Assembly (NCBI GenBank): GCA_029202405.1
Contig: CP119312.1
Location: forward strand, 1,245,001 to 1,309,000
Length of the DNA: 64,000 nt
From: Candidatus Devosia phytovorans
Lineage (GTDB): Bacteria; Pseudomonadota; Alphaproteobacteria; Rhizobiales; Devosiaceae
Reading direction: 5' to 3'
Positions 8,091 to 16,510 of the stretch are shown one piece after another; position 1 is the stretch's first letter; every line of letters begins with the position of its first letter. The notes beneath the pieces are model-generated. The model was not told where the DNA came from. It was given only the letters and a program-made list of their open reading frames with translations, and made no database searches. Both the position numbers and the translations under genes were made by a program.

Positions 8091-9422
8091 TTAGTTCAGC
8101 GACTTTACCGGTTCGGCGAAGAGATCATATTCGTCGCTGTCGGTGACCAGAACGTCGACCATGTCGCCGATCTTGATGCCGGTGGCATTGTTGACCACGA
8201 CCTGACCGTCGATTTCGGGTGCGTCCCACTTGGAGCGGGCGATGGCCTTGTTGCTCTCGGGCTGGACGTCATCGACCAGCACCTGGATGGTGCGGCCGAC
8301 CTTCTTGGCGAGCTGGCCGGCGGAGACGTTTTGCGCCACTTCCATCAGGCGTTCCCAGCGATCCTGGGCGACGTCGTCGGGGACAATGCCTTCCAGCTCA
8401 TTGGCCGGGGCGCCGGTTACGGGCTCATACTTGAAGCAGCCGGCGCGATCGATCTCGGCCTCCTCGATAAAATCGAGCATCATCTCGAAATCATCTTCGG
8501 TCTCGCCGGGGAAGCCGACGATGAAGTTGGAGCGGACGGTCAGGTCGGGGACCTGGCTCTTCCAGTCCAGAATCCGGTTGAGCGTCTTTTCCTGATGGGC
8601 CGGGCGGCGCATGGCCTTCAGCACTTTCGGGGAAGCGTGCTGGAAGGGAATGTCGAGATAGGGCAGGACGAGGCCATCGGCCATCAGTTCCATGATCTGG
8701 TCGACATGGGGATAGGGGTAAACATAGTGCAGGCGCACCCAGGCGCCGAACTGGCCCAGTTCCTTGGCAAGGTCATAGAACTTCGCCTTGATCGGACGGC
8801 CGCGGTAATTGCTCTCGGCATACTTGATGTCGAGGCCATAGGCCGAAGTATCCTGGGAAATGACCAGCAGTTCCTTGGCGCCCGAGCGGACGAGGCCCTC
8901 GGCTTCGGCGAGAATGCCGCCGGCGGGGCGCGAGGCGAGATCGCCACGAATCTGGGGGATGATGCAGAAGGAGCAGCGGTTGTTGCAGCCCTCGGAAATC
9001 TTGAGATAGGCATAGTGGCGCGGCGTGAGCTTGAGGCTTTGCTCTGGCACCAGGTCAACGAATTTGTTGGGGACCGGTGGCAGGTGGCTGTGCACCGCCG
9101 AGACCACGTCCTCGTATTGATGCGGGCCGGTGATGGCCAGCACATTGGGATGGGTCTCGCGTATCATCGATTCTTCGACGCCGAGGCACCCCGTGACGAT
9201 GACGCGGCCATTCTCGTTGAGGGCTTCGCCGATGGCTTCGAGCGATTCCTGCTTGGCGGAATCGAGGAAGCCACAGGTGTTGACGAGGACGATGTCGGCG
9301 CCGGCATAGTCGCGGCTGAACGAATAGCCCTGCGAACGCAGCGTGGACATGATGCGTTCGCTATCGACGAGGGCTTTCGGGCAGCCGAGGCTGACGAGGC
9401 CAATTTTTGGCGCTTGGCTCAT
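8091..9422 (-). CDS. rimO: Ribosomal protein S12 methylthiotransferase RimO
   Basis: A 443-residue radical-SAM enzyme that adds a methylthio group to the conserved aspartate of ribosomal protein S12. The N-terminal UPF0004 domain supplies Cys14, Cys50 and Cys79 for one iron-sulfur cluster. The radical-SAM motif CNNRCSFC gives Cys146, Cys150 and Cys153. A C-terminal TRAM domain ends near VTDSDEYDLFAEP. The sequence GLVSLGCPKALVDSERIM at the N-terminus distinguishes RimO from the tRNA enzyme MiaB. It is a single gene divergent from the DoxX-like gene. Confidence 0.96.
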   Translation of the reverse strand: MSQAPKIGLVSLGCPKALVDSERIMSTLRSQGYSFSRDYAGADIVLVNTCGFLDSAKQESLEAIGEALNENGRVIVTGCLGVEESMIRETHPNVLAITGPHQYEDVVSAVHSHLPPVPNKFVDLVPEQSLKLTPRHYAYLKISEGCNNRCSFCIIPQIRGDLASRPAGGILAEAEGLVRSGAKELLVISQDTSAYGLDIKYAESNYRGRPIKAKFYDLAKELGQFGAWVRLHYVYPYPHVDQIMELMADGLVLPYLDIPFQHASPKVLKAMRRPAHQEKTLNRILDWKSQVPDLTVRSNFIVGFPGETEDDFEMMLDFIEEAEIDRAGCFKYEPVTGAPANELEGIVPDDVAQDRWERLMEVAQNVSAGQLAKKVGRTIQVLVDDVQPESNKAIARSKWDAPEIDGQVVVNNATGIKIGDMVDVLVTDSDEYDLFAEPVKSLN

Positions 9423-9680
9423 GTGAGCGAGAATTCCAATGTTGGATTTGTTGGGCGCGTCATACAGAAAGATCGACGGTTACGCAATGATACCGTCCCC
9501 CGCACAATGCGGGGCTGACCTGCTGATTCCGGCGAACACATAGGCTTGAATGTTCATTTCAGTGAACAGTGCGTCCGTGATCAGGACGGTTCTGGCTTGC
9601 AACTCTTTGCTTTAGTGCGGTTTATCGTCAATTGCGCCCGTTTGGGGTGGCGCAGCGTCCCCATGCTCAAAGGAGCAAAC

Positions 9681-10055
9681 ATGTTCGACCGTCTCTCCGC
9701 CTACGCGCCGCAGGCCCTCGCCGTGCTGCGCATCGTTACCGCCGTGCTGTTCCTGGCCCATGGCATCCAGAAGGTGCTGGGTTTCCCCGAAGGCATGCTG
9801 CCGCCGGTTGGCAGCATTTTCTGGTTTGCCGGCGTCATCGAAATCGTCACTGGCGTGCTGATCGCCATCGGTTTCTTCACCCGTCCGGCCGCATTCCTTG
9901 CCTCGGGCACCATGGCCGTCGCCTACTTCATGGCCCATGCCCCTTCGAGCGCTCTCCCTGTCGCCAATGGTGGTGATGCGGCAATCCTGTTCTGTTTCGT
10001 CTTCCTGTATCTGGTGTTTGCCGGTCCGGGCGCCTGGAGCGTCAACAAGCAGTAA
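9681..10055 (+). CDS. DoxX-family small membrane protein
   Basis: A 124-residue protein with four hydrophobic segments. It contains the DoxX motif set: LAVLRIVTAVLFLAHGIQKVLGFP near the start, FWFAGVIEIVTGVLIAIGFFTRPAAF in the middle, and a conserved C-terminal helix. Family members sit in the inner membrane; in other bacteria they have been linked to quinone or redox partners, but the reaction here is unknown. The ATG at 9681 has AAAGGAG 8 bases upstream, which rules out the longer frame from 9546. A strong terminator follows. Confidence 0.88.
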   Translation: MFDRLSAYAPQALAVLRIVTAVLFLAHGIQKVLGFPEGMLPPVGSIFWFAGVIEIVTGVLIAIGFFTRPAAFLASGTMAVAYFMAHAPSSALPVANGGDAAILFCFVFLYLVFAGPGAWSVNKQ

Positions 10056-10075
10056 GCTGCCTGCCGCAATGAAAG

Positions 10076-10111
10076 AGGCCGCCGTGACACAAGTCGCGGC
10101 GGCCTTTTTGT
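10076..10111 (+). terminator. Rho-independent terminator after the DoxX-like gene
   Basis: A 9-base GC-rich stem (AGGCCGCCG at 10076-10084, CGGCGGCCT at 10097-10105) is followed by a run of T (CTTTTTGTTT). Confidence 0.9.
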
Positions 10112-10129
10112 TTGAGCTTGCAGAACCCG

Positions 10130-10681
10130 TCAGGTGACGTTCTTGGGCGGTGGCGTGCGCTTGGCGGTGCGACGCGGCTTGGCGAAGACTTCGCCCGAGG
10201 TCGTGGCTGGCGCGCGGGGGGCATCGGGGGTGGTCGGCGCTACCGGGGTGGGGGAGACATAGGGCGCGGGCTCGGTGGCCGGGGTGATATATTCGTCGGC
10301 CTCGGCATAATCGGCGTCGTCGCCCTCTTCGGCGAGGTCGCGGATGGCGTCGCGGACTTCGTCGAGCAGACTGGCCGAGAAGCGGGTGCGATTGACCGTG
10401 TCGCCGGTCTGCTCATGGGTCTTGAACCAGACCAGCAGCGCTTCGCAGGCAATGCGCAGGCCGACGAAGCTCAAGAGGCCGAACACCAGAATTTCGAGCA
10501 GGCCCCAGAGGCCGTTGCCGAAACCGAAGCCGAAGCTCCAGAACAGATGACTGACAGCCCAGAGCAGGATGGCGGCGAGGCCGAGCGCGTAAAGGATGGG
10601 CACAAGTTTCGGCGACAGGATCGCGTCGAGCTTGAACAGGGTCTGCCTCGTAAACAGGCGCTTCAGGTCATCCAGGGTCAT
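10130..10681 (-). CDS. DUF4282 domain membrane protein with Pro/Ala/Thr-rich C-terminal tail
   Basis: A 183-residue protein. Residues 1-100 carry two hydrophobic segments and the DUF4282 pattern (LFTRQTLFKLDAILSPKLVPILY, then FVGLRIACEALLVWFKTHEQT). The second half is a hydrophilic, proline- and alanine-rich tail ending in a basic cluster (KPRRTAKRTPPPKNVT), probably disordered and cytoplasmic. Function is not known for this family. It lies 27 bases downstream of lipB on the same strand and could be its operon partner. Confidence 0.75.
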   Translation of the reverse strand: MTLDDLKRLFTRQTLFKLDAILSPKLVPILYALGLAAILLWAVSHLFWSFGFGFGNGLWGLLEILVFGLLSFVGLRIACEALLVWFKTHEQTGDTVNRTRFSASLLDEVRDAIRDLAEEGDDADYAEADEYITPATEPAPYVSPTPVAPTTPDAPRAPATTSGEVFAKPRRTAKRTPPPKNVT

Positions 10682-10708
10682 CTTGGCCTCCGAGGCTCGA
10701 TTTTGTCG

Positions 10709-11473
10709 TTACGCAACTTGGCCATGCGGGGCGTGGCTGACAAGACTTTCCTCGCCCGCCGCAACGGTCGGTCCGAAACGCTTCTCGAAAGCGGCGCGCA
10801 GCACAGAATCGACTTCGGCCATGGAGAGCAATTGCCCCAGGTCTTCGAAACTGGTGACGCCCTGGTCGGTGATGCCACAGGGGACGATGCCGTCGTAATG
10901 GGAGAGGTCGGGCGCGACGTTCAGCGAAATACCGTGGAAGGTCACCCATTTGGAGACGCGGACGCCGATGGCGGCGATCTTGTCTTCCTTGAGCACGCCC
11001 TTGTCCGGGCGCTTGACCCAGACGCCGATGCGACCATCGCGGCGCTCGCCGGTGATATTGTGCGCGGCCAGGGTATCGATGACCCAGCCTTCGAGGCCTT
11101 GGACGAGGCAGCGGATATCGCGGCCGCGCCGGGTCAGGTCGAGCATGACATAGGCCACGCGCTGGCCGGGGCCGTGATAGGTATATTGCCCGCCGCGCCC
11201 GGCGTCATAGACCGGAAAACGGTCCGACAGCAGATCCTCGGCCACCGCGGAGGTGCCAGCGGTATAGAGGGGCGGATGTTCGAGCAGCCAGATGGCTTCC
11301 TCGGCCTCACCGGCGGCAATGGCTGCGGCGCGGGCCTTCATCGCGTCCAGCGCCACGGGGTAGGGCACGGGGTCGGATGAAATGACCCATTGCACGGGCC
11401 GACCGTCATTGCGTGCCAGTTTGTTACTGGTTTCGCAGGTTTCGTCGCCTGAAATTAACGCTTCCATAACCAT
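10709..11473 (-). CDS. lipB: Octanoyltransferase LipB
   Basis: A 254-residue enzyme that moves the octanoyl group from acyl carrier protein to lipoate-dependent proteins, the first step of lipoate synthesis. The catalytic pair is visible as Lys175 (AAIGVRVSKW) and Cys199 (DGIVPCGI). The substrate-binding GGQYTYHGPGQ and HPPLYTAGTS motifs are intact. The N-terminal 20 residues (MVMEALISGDETCETSNKLA) are not conserved, so the true start could be slightly internal. It is divergent from the FliN-like gene. Confidence 0.95.
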   Translation of the reverse strand: MVMEALISGDETCETSNKLARNDGRPVQWVISSDPVPYPVALDAMKARAAAIAAGEAEEAIWLLEHPPLYTAGTSAVAEDLLSDRFPVYDAGRGGQYTYHGPGQRVAYVMLDLTRRGRDIRCLVQGLEGWVIDTLAAHNITGERRDGRIGVWVKRPDKGVLKEDKIAAIGVRVSKWVTFHGISLNVAPDLSHYDGIVPCGITDQGVTSFEDLGQLLSMAEVDSVLRAAFEKRFGPTVAAGEESLVSHAPHGQVA

Positions 11474-11546
11474 GACTGCCAGACAATTGGGGTAACAGAG
11501 TCAGCGGGCGCTTCGTGTGGCCCGCCGCGGGGTTTCGTATCTAAGT

Positions 11547-11780
11547 ATGAGCACACTAGACAATATTGAAGTGGACATCACGGTCGAGCTTGGTGCGACG
11601 ACCCTGCCGATCCACCATCTGCTGCGCCTGGGGCGCGGTGCTGTCATCGAGCTCGATGCCACGGAAAACGATCCGCTCAACATCTACGCCAATTCCACCC
11701 TGATTGCCCATGGCGAAGTCAGCGTCGAAGATGGCCATCTCCGCGTGATGGTGTCCGAAAAGATCTTCCGCAGGGGGTAG
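11547..11780 (+). CDS. Stand-alone FliN/SpoA-domain protein (flagellar motor switch type)
   Basis: A 77-residue protein that is almost entirely one SpoA (FliN/MopA C-terminal) domain: VDITVELGATTLPIHHLLRLGRGAVIELD, then LNIYANSTLIAHGEVSVEDGHLRVMVSEKI. FliN forms the C-ring of the flagellar motor switch with FliM and FliG. Full FliN proteins usually carry an N-terminal extension that is absent here. No other flagellar gene is nearby, so it may be the organism's FliN, a paralogue, or an export-related SpoA protein. The ATG at 11547 was preferred over a GTG at 11517. Confidence 0.85.
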   Translation: MSTLDNIEVDITVELGATTLPIHHLLRLGRGAVIELDATENDPLNIYANSTLIAHGEVSVEDGHLRVMVSEKIFRRG

Positions 11781-11985
11781 GCGCACCCGATGTGGTGCGA
11801 CAGCCCTCTATCAAATCCGCCACGTCTCGGCTGCCCGAGGCGGCGAAGAGTGACCCCGGGACGTCAATTCGATGACAGTTTCCAACAGGTGGTTTGAAAA
11901 TCTCGATTTAGGCGCTTGAGGTTATGAAAGACCTTTGCTACATCCCCACTCGCTTCGACCCAACGGGTTGAGGCGCTACCAGAAT
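11781..11985. other. Intergenic spacer before tRNA-Leu
   Basis: No coding sequence or strong hairpin is visible. It must contain the tRNA promoter. Confidence 0.4.
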
Positions 11986-12072
11986 GCGGTCGTGGCGGAA
12001 TTGGTAGACGCGCAGCGTTGAGGTCGCTGTGCCCGAAAGGGCGTGGAAGTTCGAGTCTTCTCGACCGCACCA
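11986..12072 (+). tRNA. tRNA-Leu (anticodon GAG)
   Basis: An 87-base class II tRNA. The acceptor stem GCGGTCG pairs with CGACCGC, followed by A and an encoded CCA end. The anticodon stem CAGCG/CGCTG holds the loop TTGAGGT, with anticodon GAG at 12020-12022, reading CUC/CUU codons. A variable arm (TGCCCGAAAGGGCGT) and the T-loop TTCGAGT are present. A terminator follows. Confidence 0.96.
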
Positions 12073-12096
12073 ATCATCTCCGGATGATACGAAAAG

Positions 12097-12125
12097 AGCC
12101 TTCCTTCGGGAGGGCTTTTTTGTTT
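12097..12125 (+). terminator. Rho-independent terminator after tRNA-Leu
   Basis: Stem AGCCTTCC / GGAGGGCT with a TTCG tetraloop (12097-12116), followed directly by a T-rich tract. Confidence 0.9.
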
Positions 12126-12189
12126 TTGGGCCTTGAGTCCAAGGCCTTGCCGGACAAATCTGCTGCCATTGGTGCAATGGAGCGTTGCC

Positions 12190-12819
12190 ATGTATCTGCC
12201 CGAGCATTTCAGGGAAGTGGATTCGTCCGAGATCGCGGCTGTCATGGCGGCGGCGCCGCTGGGCTGCGTCGTGGCGCAGACAGCGGAGGGGCTGATCGCC
12301 AATCACTTGCCGCTGCTCGCCGACAAGCATGGCGTGCTGATCGGGCATGTGGCGCTGGCCAATGACATGCACCGGCTTATCGCGGACGAGCAGGAGGTGC
12401 TGGTGATCTTCCGTGGCGCCGATGGCTATGTCTCGCCCAATTTCTACCCGAGCAAGCAGGAGCATCACCGCCATGTGCCGACCTGGAATTACCAGGTGGT
12501 GCATGTCTATGGCGCCATCACCTTCCAGCACGAGGAACGGGCCAAGCGGGCGGCTGTCGGCCTGTTGACGCGTGAGCGCGAGCGGCAGCTCAATGGCGAC
12601 AAGGCCTGGCGCATGGCCGATGCGCCGGCCGACTATATGAGCGACATGCTGGAAAAGATCGTCGCCTTCGATATCCAGGTGACGCGCATCATCGCCAAAT
12701 CCAAGCTGAGCCAGAATCGGGAAACCGCCGACTTCGAAGGCGCGGTCGACGGTATTCGCGGCTATGGCAATGAAGCGCTGGCGACCAGCATGGCGCGCAG
12801 GGCCGTGGAGCGCGAATAG
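12190..12819 (+). CDS. PaiB-like FMN-binding split-barrel protein (negative transcriptional regulator family)
   Basis: A 209-residue PaiB-family protein starting MYLPEHFREVD, the typical first residues of the family. It carries the FMN-binding split-barrel motifs GLIANHLPLLAD, YVSPNFYPSK and VPTWNYQVVHVYG. In Bacillus, PaiB was named as a repressor of sporulation and protease genes. In proteobacteria the members are better described as flavin-binding proteins of unclear function. It is a single gene bounded by a tRNA terminator on the left and a two-way terminator on the right. Confidence 0.9.
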   Translation: MYLPEHFREVDSSEIAAVMAAAPLGCVVAQTAEGLIANHLPLLADKHGVLIGHVALANDMHRLIADEQEVLVIFRGADGYVSPNFYPSKQEHHRHVPTWNYQVVHVYGAITFQHEERAKRAAVGLLTRERERQLNGDKAWRMADAPADYMSDMLEKIVAFDIQVTRIIAKSKLSQNRETADFEGAVDGIRGYGNEALATSMARRAVERE

Positions 12820-12833
12820 AATTGCCCAAACGA

Positions 12834-12862
12834 AAGGGCCACCCGGTGGGTGGCCCTTGGTG
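12834..12862. terminator. Bidirectional terminator between convergent genes
   Basis: An 11-base stem (AAGGGCCACCC at 12834-12844, GGGTGGCCCTT at 12848-12858) with a 3-base loop separates the PaiB-like gene and the convergent small lipoprotein gene. Confidence 0.85.
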
Positions 12863-12870
12863 TTTCTGCC

Positions 12871-13053
12871 TTAGCTGGCGGGCGCGACTGGCGCTGGTTC
12901 GGCCGGAGCGGCTGGTGCCGGGGTGGTCGCGGGCGCTGCAGGGGCTGCATCAGCGGGTGGGGTGGCGCCACCAGCCGGCGGGGCATCACCGCCGCAGGCA
13001 GCAAGGGCGAGAGCCGCAGCAATGGCAAGCGGAGCGAGCAAAGTCTTCGACAT
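12871..13053 (-). CDS. Small Ala/Pro-rich lipoprotein
   Basis: A 60-residue predicted lipoprotein. The signal MSKTLLAPLAIAAALALAAC ends in a lipobox (LAAC), with Cys at residue 20. The mature part is only about 40 residues of Gly, Pro and Ala (GGDAPPAGGATPPADAAP and similar), without a fold. AGGAGATCCC precedes the ATG at 13051-13053, a strong ribosome binding site that fixes the start and excludes the longer frame. Such peptides may anchor to or space the envelope; no function can be assigned. Confidence 0.8.
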   Translation of the reverse strand: MSKTLLAPLAIAAALALAACGGDAPPAGGATPPADAAPAAPATTPAPAAPAEPAPVAPAS

Positions 13054-13144
13054 GGGATCTCCTTTGGATTCTATCTCTGTTTGATCTTGGTCTTCACAAC
13101 GCCGAGAGCTAAGCCGTGCTTTGGGGCGAAGATGGGGCTGAAAT

Positions 13145-13516
13145 TCAGTCATCCTGCGACGTTTGCATCGGCTTTTGCCCTGACAGCGCTTTGGGCGCCT
13201 TGTGCCGCCACCCATCTTCGAGGCGCAAAGAAAGCTCCTCGTCACTGATCCGGTCGAGCCGGATCAACACGGCGGCGTGACCGATATAATGCTCGGTCTC
13301 GAAATAGGTTTCGGGCGAGATTTCCATCAGCAGGGTTTTTTGCTCGGGCGGGCAGAGCAGGACCAGCACATCGGGCTCGCGCAGCCGGACGAAGCTTTTG
13401 TCCTTCACCTTGAGCGCTGGCGTGCCATAGCTGGTGGAGCGGGAGAGGCCGGGCAGGGCGCGCGCCTCAGCCAGCTTTTCGATGCGGGTGAAGGCCCGGT
13501 CGAGGTCATCGGACAT
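13145..13516 (-). CDS. MmcQ/YjbR family protein
   Basis: A 123-residue protein of the MmcQ/YjbR (DUF419) family, identified by the segments GLSRSTSYGTPALKVKDKSF, LLMEISPETYFETEHYIGH and LSLRLEDGWRHKAPK. The fold resembles a double-wing DNA-binding domain, but no target or function is established. It is leftward, divergent from mgtE with about 100 bases between the starts, and 91 bases upstream of the small lipoprotein gene. Confidence 0.85.
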   Translation of the reverse strand: MSDDLDRAFTRIEKLAEARALPGLSRSTSYGTPALKVKDKSFVRLREPDVLVLLCPPEQKTLLMEISPETYFETEHYIGHAAVLIRLDRISDEELSLRLEDGWRHKAPKALSGQKPMQTSQDD

Positions 13517-13618
13517 TTATCATAACCCCCTCATTTACGATCGACACAGTCTGGCGGATCGCCATGTGATTGGCTACAGCTTGGCCTGCCCCCAAATTCT
13601 GACCCACAAGGGCCCCCA

Positions 13619-15034
13619 ATGAGCACAGATCCAGAGATGACCCCCGACCTCGAGGCCGGGATCGACAGCAATGCGTTCCGCGACAGCGAAGACCGCATCA
13701 GTCCGCTCTGGCTTGAACGCTTGCGCGCCTATTTGGCTGCCGGGCGCGACGATGATGTCGCGACCGTCGTCGAGCCCTTGCATGCCGCCGACCTGGGCGA
13801 CGTGCTGGAATCGCTCGATCCGGACGAACGCCTGCATCTGGTGCGCCTGCTGGGCGATCGCTTCGACTATTCGGCGCTGACCGAGGTCGATGAATCGGTC
13901 CGCATGGAGATCATGGACGAGATCCCCAATGCGGACATTGCCCGCGGCGTGGCCCAGCTCGACAGCGACGACGCTGTGGCGATCCTCGAGGATCTCGAGC
14001 AGGAGGACCGGGACGAAGTCCTGGCCAAGCTGCCGACCTTCGAGCGGCTGAGCCTCAAGCGCAGTCTCGATTTTCCCGAAGATTCCGCCGGGCGGCGGAT
14101 GCAGACCGATTTCATCGCCATCCCGCCGTTCTGGACGGTGGGGCAGACGATCGACTATCTGCGCAGCGAAAAGGACCTGCCCGACGAGTTCTACCAGATC
14201 TATGTGGTGGATGCGTCCTATCAGGTGCTGGGCACCATTCCGCTCGACAAGTTCCTGCGGGCCAAGCGCGTCACGTCCATCGAAGCGCTGATGAATACCA
14301 ACCTCGTGCTGGTCGATGCCAACGAAGACCAGGAAGAAGCCGCGCGCGACTTCGAGCGCTATGACCTTGTCGAAGTGGGCGTGGTGGACGAGAGCAAGCG
14401 CCTCGTCGGCGTTCTGACCATCGACGATATCGTCGACGTCATCCACGAAGAGGCCGACGAGGATATCAAGCTGCTGGCCGGCGTGGGCGACGAGGATATT
14501 TCCGACTCGACCTTCGATACGGTACGCAGCCGCGTGCCGTGGCTGGTGATAAACCTCTTCACTGCGGTGGCCGTGTCCTTTGTCATCGGCCTGTTCGATG
14601 CGACCATCGAACAGATGGTGGCGCTGGCGGTGCTGATGCCGATCGTGGCGTCGATGGGCGGCAATGCCGGGACGCAGACCATGACGGTGACGGTGCGCGC
14701 GCTGGCGATGCGCGAGTTGGACGGGCGGCGCCTGCGGCGGCTGGTCACCCGAGAAATGGTCGTGGGCATGGCCAATGGCGCTATCTTTGCCGTGCTGATC
14801 GGGCTCGTCACCTGGGTGCGCTTCAACAATCTGCAGCTGGGCTGCGTCATCGCGCTGGCCATGATCATCAACCTGATCGTTGCGGGCACGGCGGGCATCC
14901 TGATCCCGGTGATGCTGGACAAGTTTAAGGCCGATCCGGCGATCGCTTCGGCGGTTTTCGTGACGACGATCACTGACGTGGTCGGATTTTTTGCCTTCCT
15001 GGGCATCGCTGGCCTCTGGTTCGGCCTGTTCTAA
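13619..15034 (+). CDS. mgtE: Magnesium transporter MgtE
   Basis: A 471-residue Mg2+ channel. The cytosolic N domain of superhelical repeats (LHAADLGDVLESLDPDERLHL) covers about residues 50-150. Two CBS domains (TVGQTIDYLRSEKDLPDEF and SIEALMNTNLVLVDANEDQEE) cover about 155-285. Five membrane helices form the C-terminal third, with the conserved pore segment MGGNAGTQTMTVTVRALA. The cytosolic part senses Mg2+ and gates the pore. Length and domain order are normal for the family. Confidence 0.95.
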   Translation: MSTDPEMTPDLEAGIDSNAFRDSEDRISPLWLERLRAYLAAGRDDDVATVVEPLHAADLGDVLESLDPDERLHLVRLLGDRFDYSALTEVDESVRMEIMDEIPNADIARGVAQLDSDDAVAILEDLEQEDRDEVLAKLPTFERLSLKRSLDFPEDSAGRRMQTDFIAIPPFWTVGQTIDYLRSEKDLPDEFYQIYVVDASYQVLGTIPLDKFLRAKRVTSIEALMNTNLVLVDANEDQEEAARDFERYDLVEVGVVDESKRLVGVLTIDDIVDVIHEEADEDIKLLAGVGDEDISDSTFDTVRSRVPWLVINLFTAVAVSFVIGLFDATIEQMVALAVLMPIVASMGGNAGTQTMTVTVRALAMRELDGRRLRRLVTREMVVGMANGAIFAVLIGLVTWVRFNNLQLGCVIALAMIINLIVAGTAGILIPVMLDKFKADPAIASAVFVTTITDVVGFFAFLGIAGLWFGLF

Positions 15035-15215
15035 ACCTTGTCTAAAATGCGAGGAATACTGCTGATTGCGGCTTAACCGTCACCGTCTCGTGGCTGTGGA
15101 GTGTGGCAACTTTGTCGATTGCAAAGCATTTATGACGCAGTTAACGATTTGCTACCGGGCGCTGCAAGCGGGCAAAGCGACCAGCTCCGGAGTGAACGGC
15201 TGACAAGGAGCGAAC

Positions 15216-15323
15216 ATGCGTAGTCAACCGAAGAACGTCGCGAATATGTGGCGTGCCGCAAGCTGGACACTGGTTTGCCTGTTGTCCATGGGATTGGTTT
15301 TCTCCGTTATTGCAGGCGTCTGA
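15216..15323 (+). CDS. Predicted 35-residue single-pass membrane protein
   Basis: A short frame encoding MRSQPKNVANMWRAASWTLV followed by a hydrophobic run that ends GVFSVIAGV-like (LLSMGLVFSVIAGV) and a stop. A near-ideal AAGGAG lies 6 bases before the ATG. It has a hydrophilic, positively charged N-terminus and one membrane helix, and a strong terminator follows 33 bases after the stop. These signals together make a real small gene likely. I know no family; it is a separate transcription unit between mgtE and the GST gene. Confidence 0.6.
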   Translation: MRSQPKNVANMWRAASWTLVCLLSMGLVFSVIAGV

Positions 15324-15356
15324 ATCGACGCCTAGGTTATTCACTGACAGCAATTT

Positions 15357-15396
15357 GGAAGGGCGCCCCAAGCCACTGCGGGCGCCCTTCCTTTTC
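15357..15396 (+). terminator. Rho-independent terminator after the small membrane protein
   Basis: A perfect 12-base stem (GGAAGGGCGCCC at 15357-15368, GGGCGCCCTTCC at 15380-15391) is followed by TTTTC. It lies just before the GST start. Confidence 0.88.
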
Positions 15397-15410
15397 TGAA
15401 TGGGGCAAAG

Positions 15411-16088
15411 ATGAAGCTGCTGATCGGCAATCGCAATTATTCCACCTGGTCGCTGCGGCCCTGGCTGGTGCTGAAGCATTTCGATATTCCCTTCGAGGAC
15501 GAAGTGCTGCAGCTCTCGGGCGAGGGTTGGCGCGAAAATCTTGCGGCGCGCTCACCGACCGGCAAGGTGCCGGTTCTGCTTGATGATGATCTGGTTGTGC
15601 CGGAAACCATCGCCATCATCGAATATCTGGCGGACAGCTTCCCCGAGAAGGCGATCTGGCCGGCCGACCGCAAGCAACGGGCGCTGGCGCGGGCGGCGGC
15701 AGCGGAAATGCATTCGGCCTTCGGCTCGCTGCGCAGCCATGCGCCGATGAACCTGCGGGCTGCGCATCCGGGCAAGGTCAGCGTGGATTCGGTGGCCAGG
15801 GACCTGCACCGGCTGGAAACGCTCTGGGGTGGGCTGCTGAGCGTTTCGGGTGGGCCATTCCTCTTCGGCGCCTTCACGGCAGCCGACGCGATGTTTGCGC
15901 CAGTGGCGACGCGTATCCGCACCTACGCGCTGCCGGTGTCCGACCTTGCCTCCGCCTATGTGGAGGCTATCTATGCGCTGCCGGCCTTCCAGGACTGGCT
16001 GAAGCTGGCGCTGCACGAGCCGTGGATCGTTGATGACGACGAGATCGATGTCATCCAGGGCCGCGTCAAACCGGGAACTCTTGCATGA
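15411..16088 (+). CDS. Glutathione S-transferase family protein
   Basis: A 225-residue GST. The N-terminal thioredoxin-like domain begins MKLLIGNRNYSTWSLRPWLVL, with the catalytic-position Ser/Tyr region, and contains the glutathione-binding GKVPVLLDDDLVVPETIAII block (cis-Pro then ES/ET motif). The C-terminal all-helical domain contains the conserved FTAADAMFAPV capping motif. It probably conjugates or reduces with glutathione; the substrate is unknown. Its stop overlaps the start of the following DUF1489 gene by 4 bases, so the pair is translationally coupled. Confidence 0.9.
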   Translation: MKLLIGNRNYSTWSLRPWLVLKHFDIPFEDEVLQLSGEGWRENLAARSPTGKVPVLLDDDLVVPETIAIIEYLADSFPEKAIWPADRKQRALARAAAAEMHSAFGSLRSHAPMNLRAAHPGKVSVDSVARDLHRLETLWGGLLSVSGGPFLFGAFTAADAMFAPVATRIRTYALPVSDLASAYVEAIYALPAFQDWLKLALHEPWIVDDDEIDVIQGRVKPGTLA

Positions 16089-16510
16089 TCCATATGATCA
16101 AGCTCTGCGTCGGCGTCTCGAGCCTCGAAGAGCTGGAAAGCTATCGCAACGAGCGCGCTCATTGGTGGGACGCCGACTATGGCGAAGACGTGCATGTGCA
16201 TCGCACCCGCATGATGCCCAAGCGCCGGGAGGAGATGGAAGGCCTCTCGTCGATCTACTGGGTGATTGCCGGGCAGGTCGTGTGCCGCCAGCCGATCGTC
16301 AGACTGGCCAAGTTCACCAATGACGAGGGAATCGACTATTGCGATATCATCATGTCCCCGGACATGGTGCGCACGGTGCCCTATCCCAAGCGCCCGTTCC
16401 AGGGCTGGCGTTATCTGCAGCCCAAGGATGCGCCGCCCGACCTGGGCGCCAACGAGAATGCGGAATCGCTGGCGCTGGCTGCAGATCTCGCCAAGCTGGG
16501 CCTGATCTAG
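16085..16510 (+). CDS. DUF1489 family protein
   Basis: A 141-residue protein of the alphaproteobacterial DUF1489 family. It begins with IKLCVGVSSLEELESY and contains THRTRMMPKR-like and SIYWVIAGQVVCRQPIV segments that are strongly conserved in the family. The function is unknown. It overlaps the GST gene by 4 bases (ATGA) and its last 4 bases overlap the 3' end of the convergent diguanylate cyclase gene. Confidence 0.88.
   Translation: MIHMIKLCVGVSSLEELESYRNERAHWWDADYGEDVHVHRTRMMPKRREEMEGLSSIYWVIAGQVVCRQPIVRLAKFTNDEGIDYCDIIMSPDMVRTVPYPKRPFQGWRYLQPKDAPPDLGANENAESLALAADLAKLGLI

Noticed and set aside
8016..9518. 500-codon plus-strand frame opposite rimO
   Set aside because: Shadow of rimO, whose radical-SAM motifs are intact.
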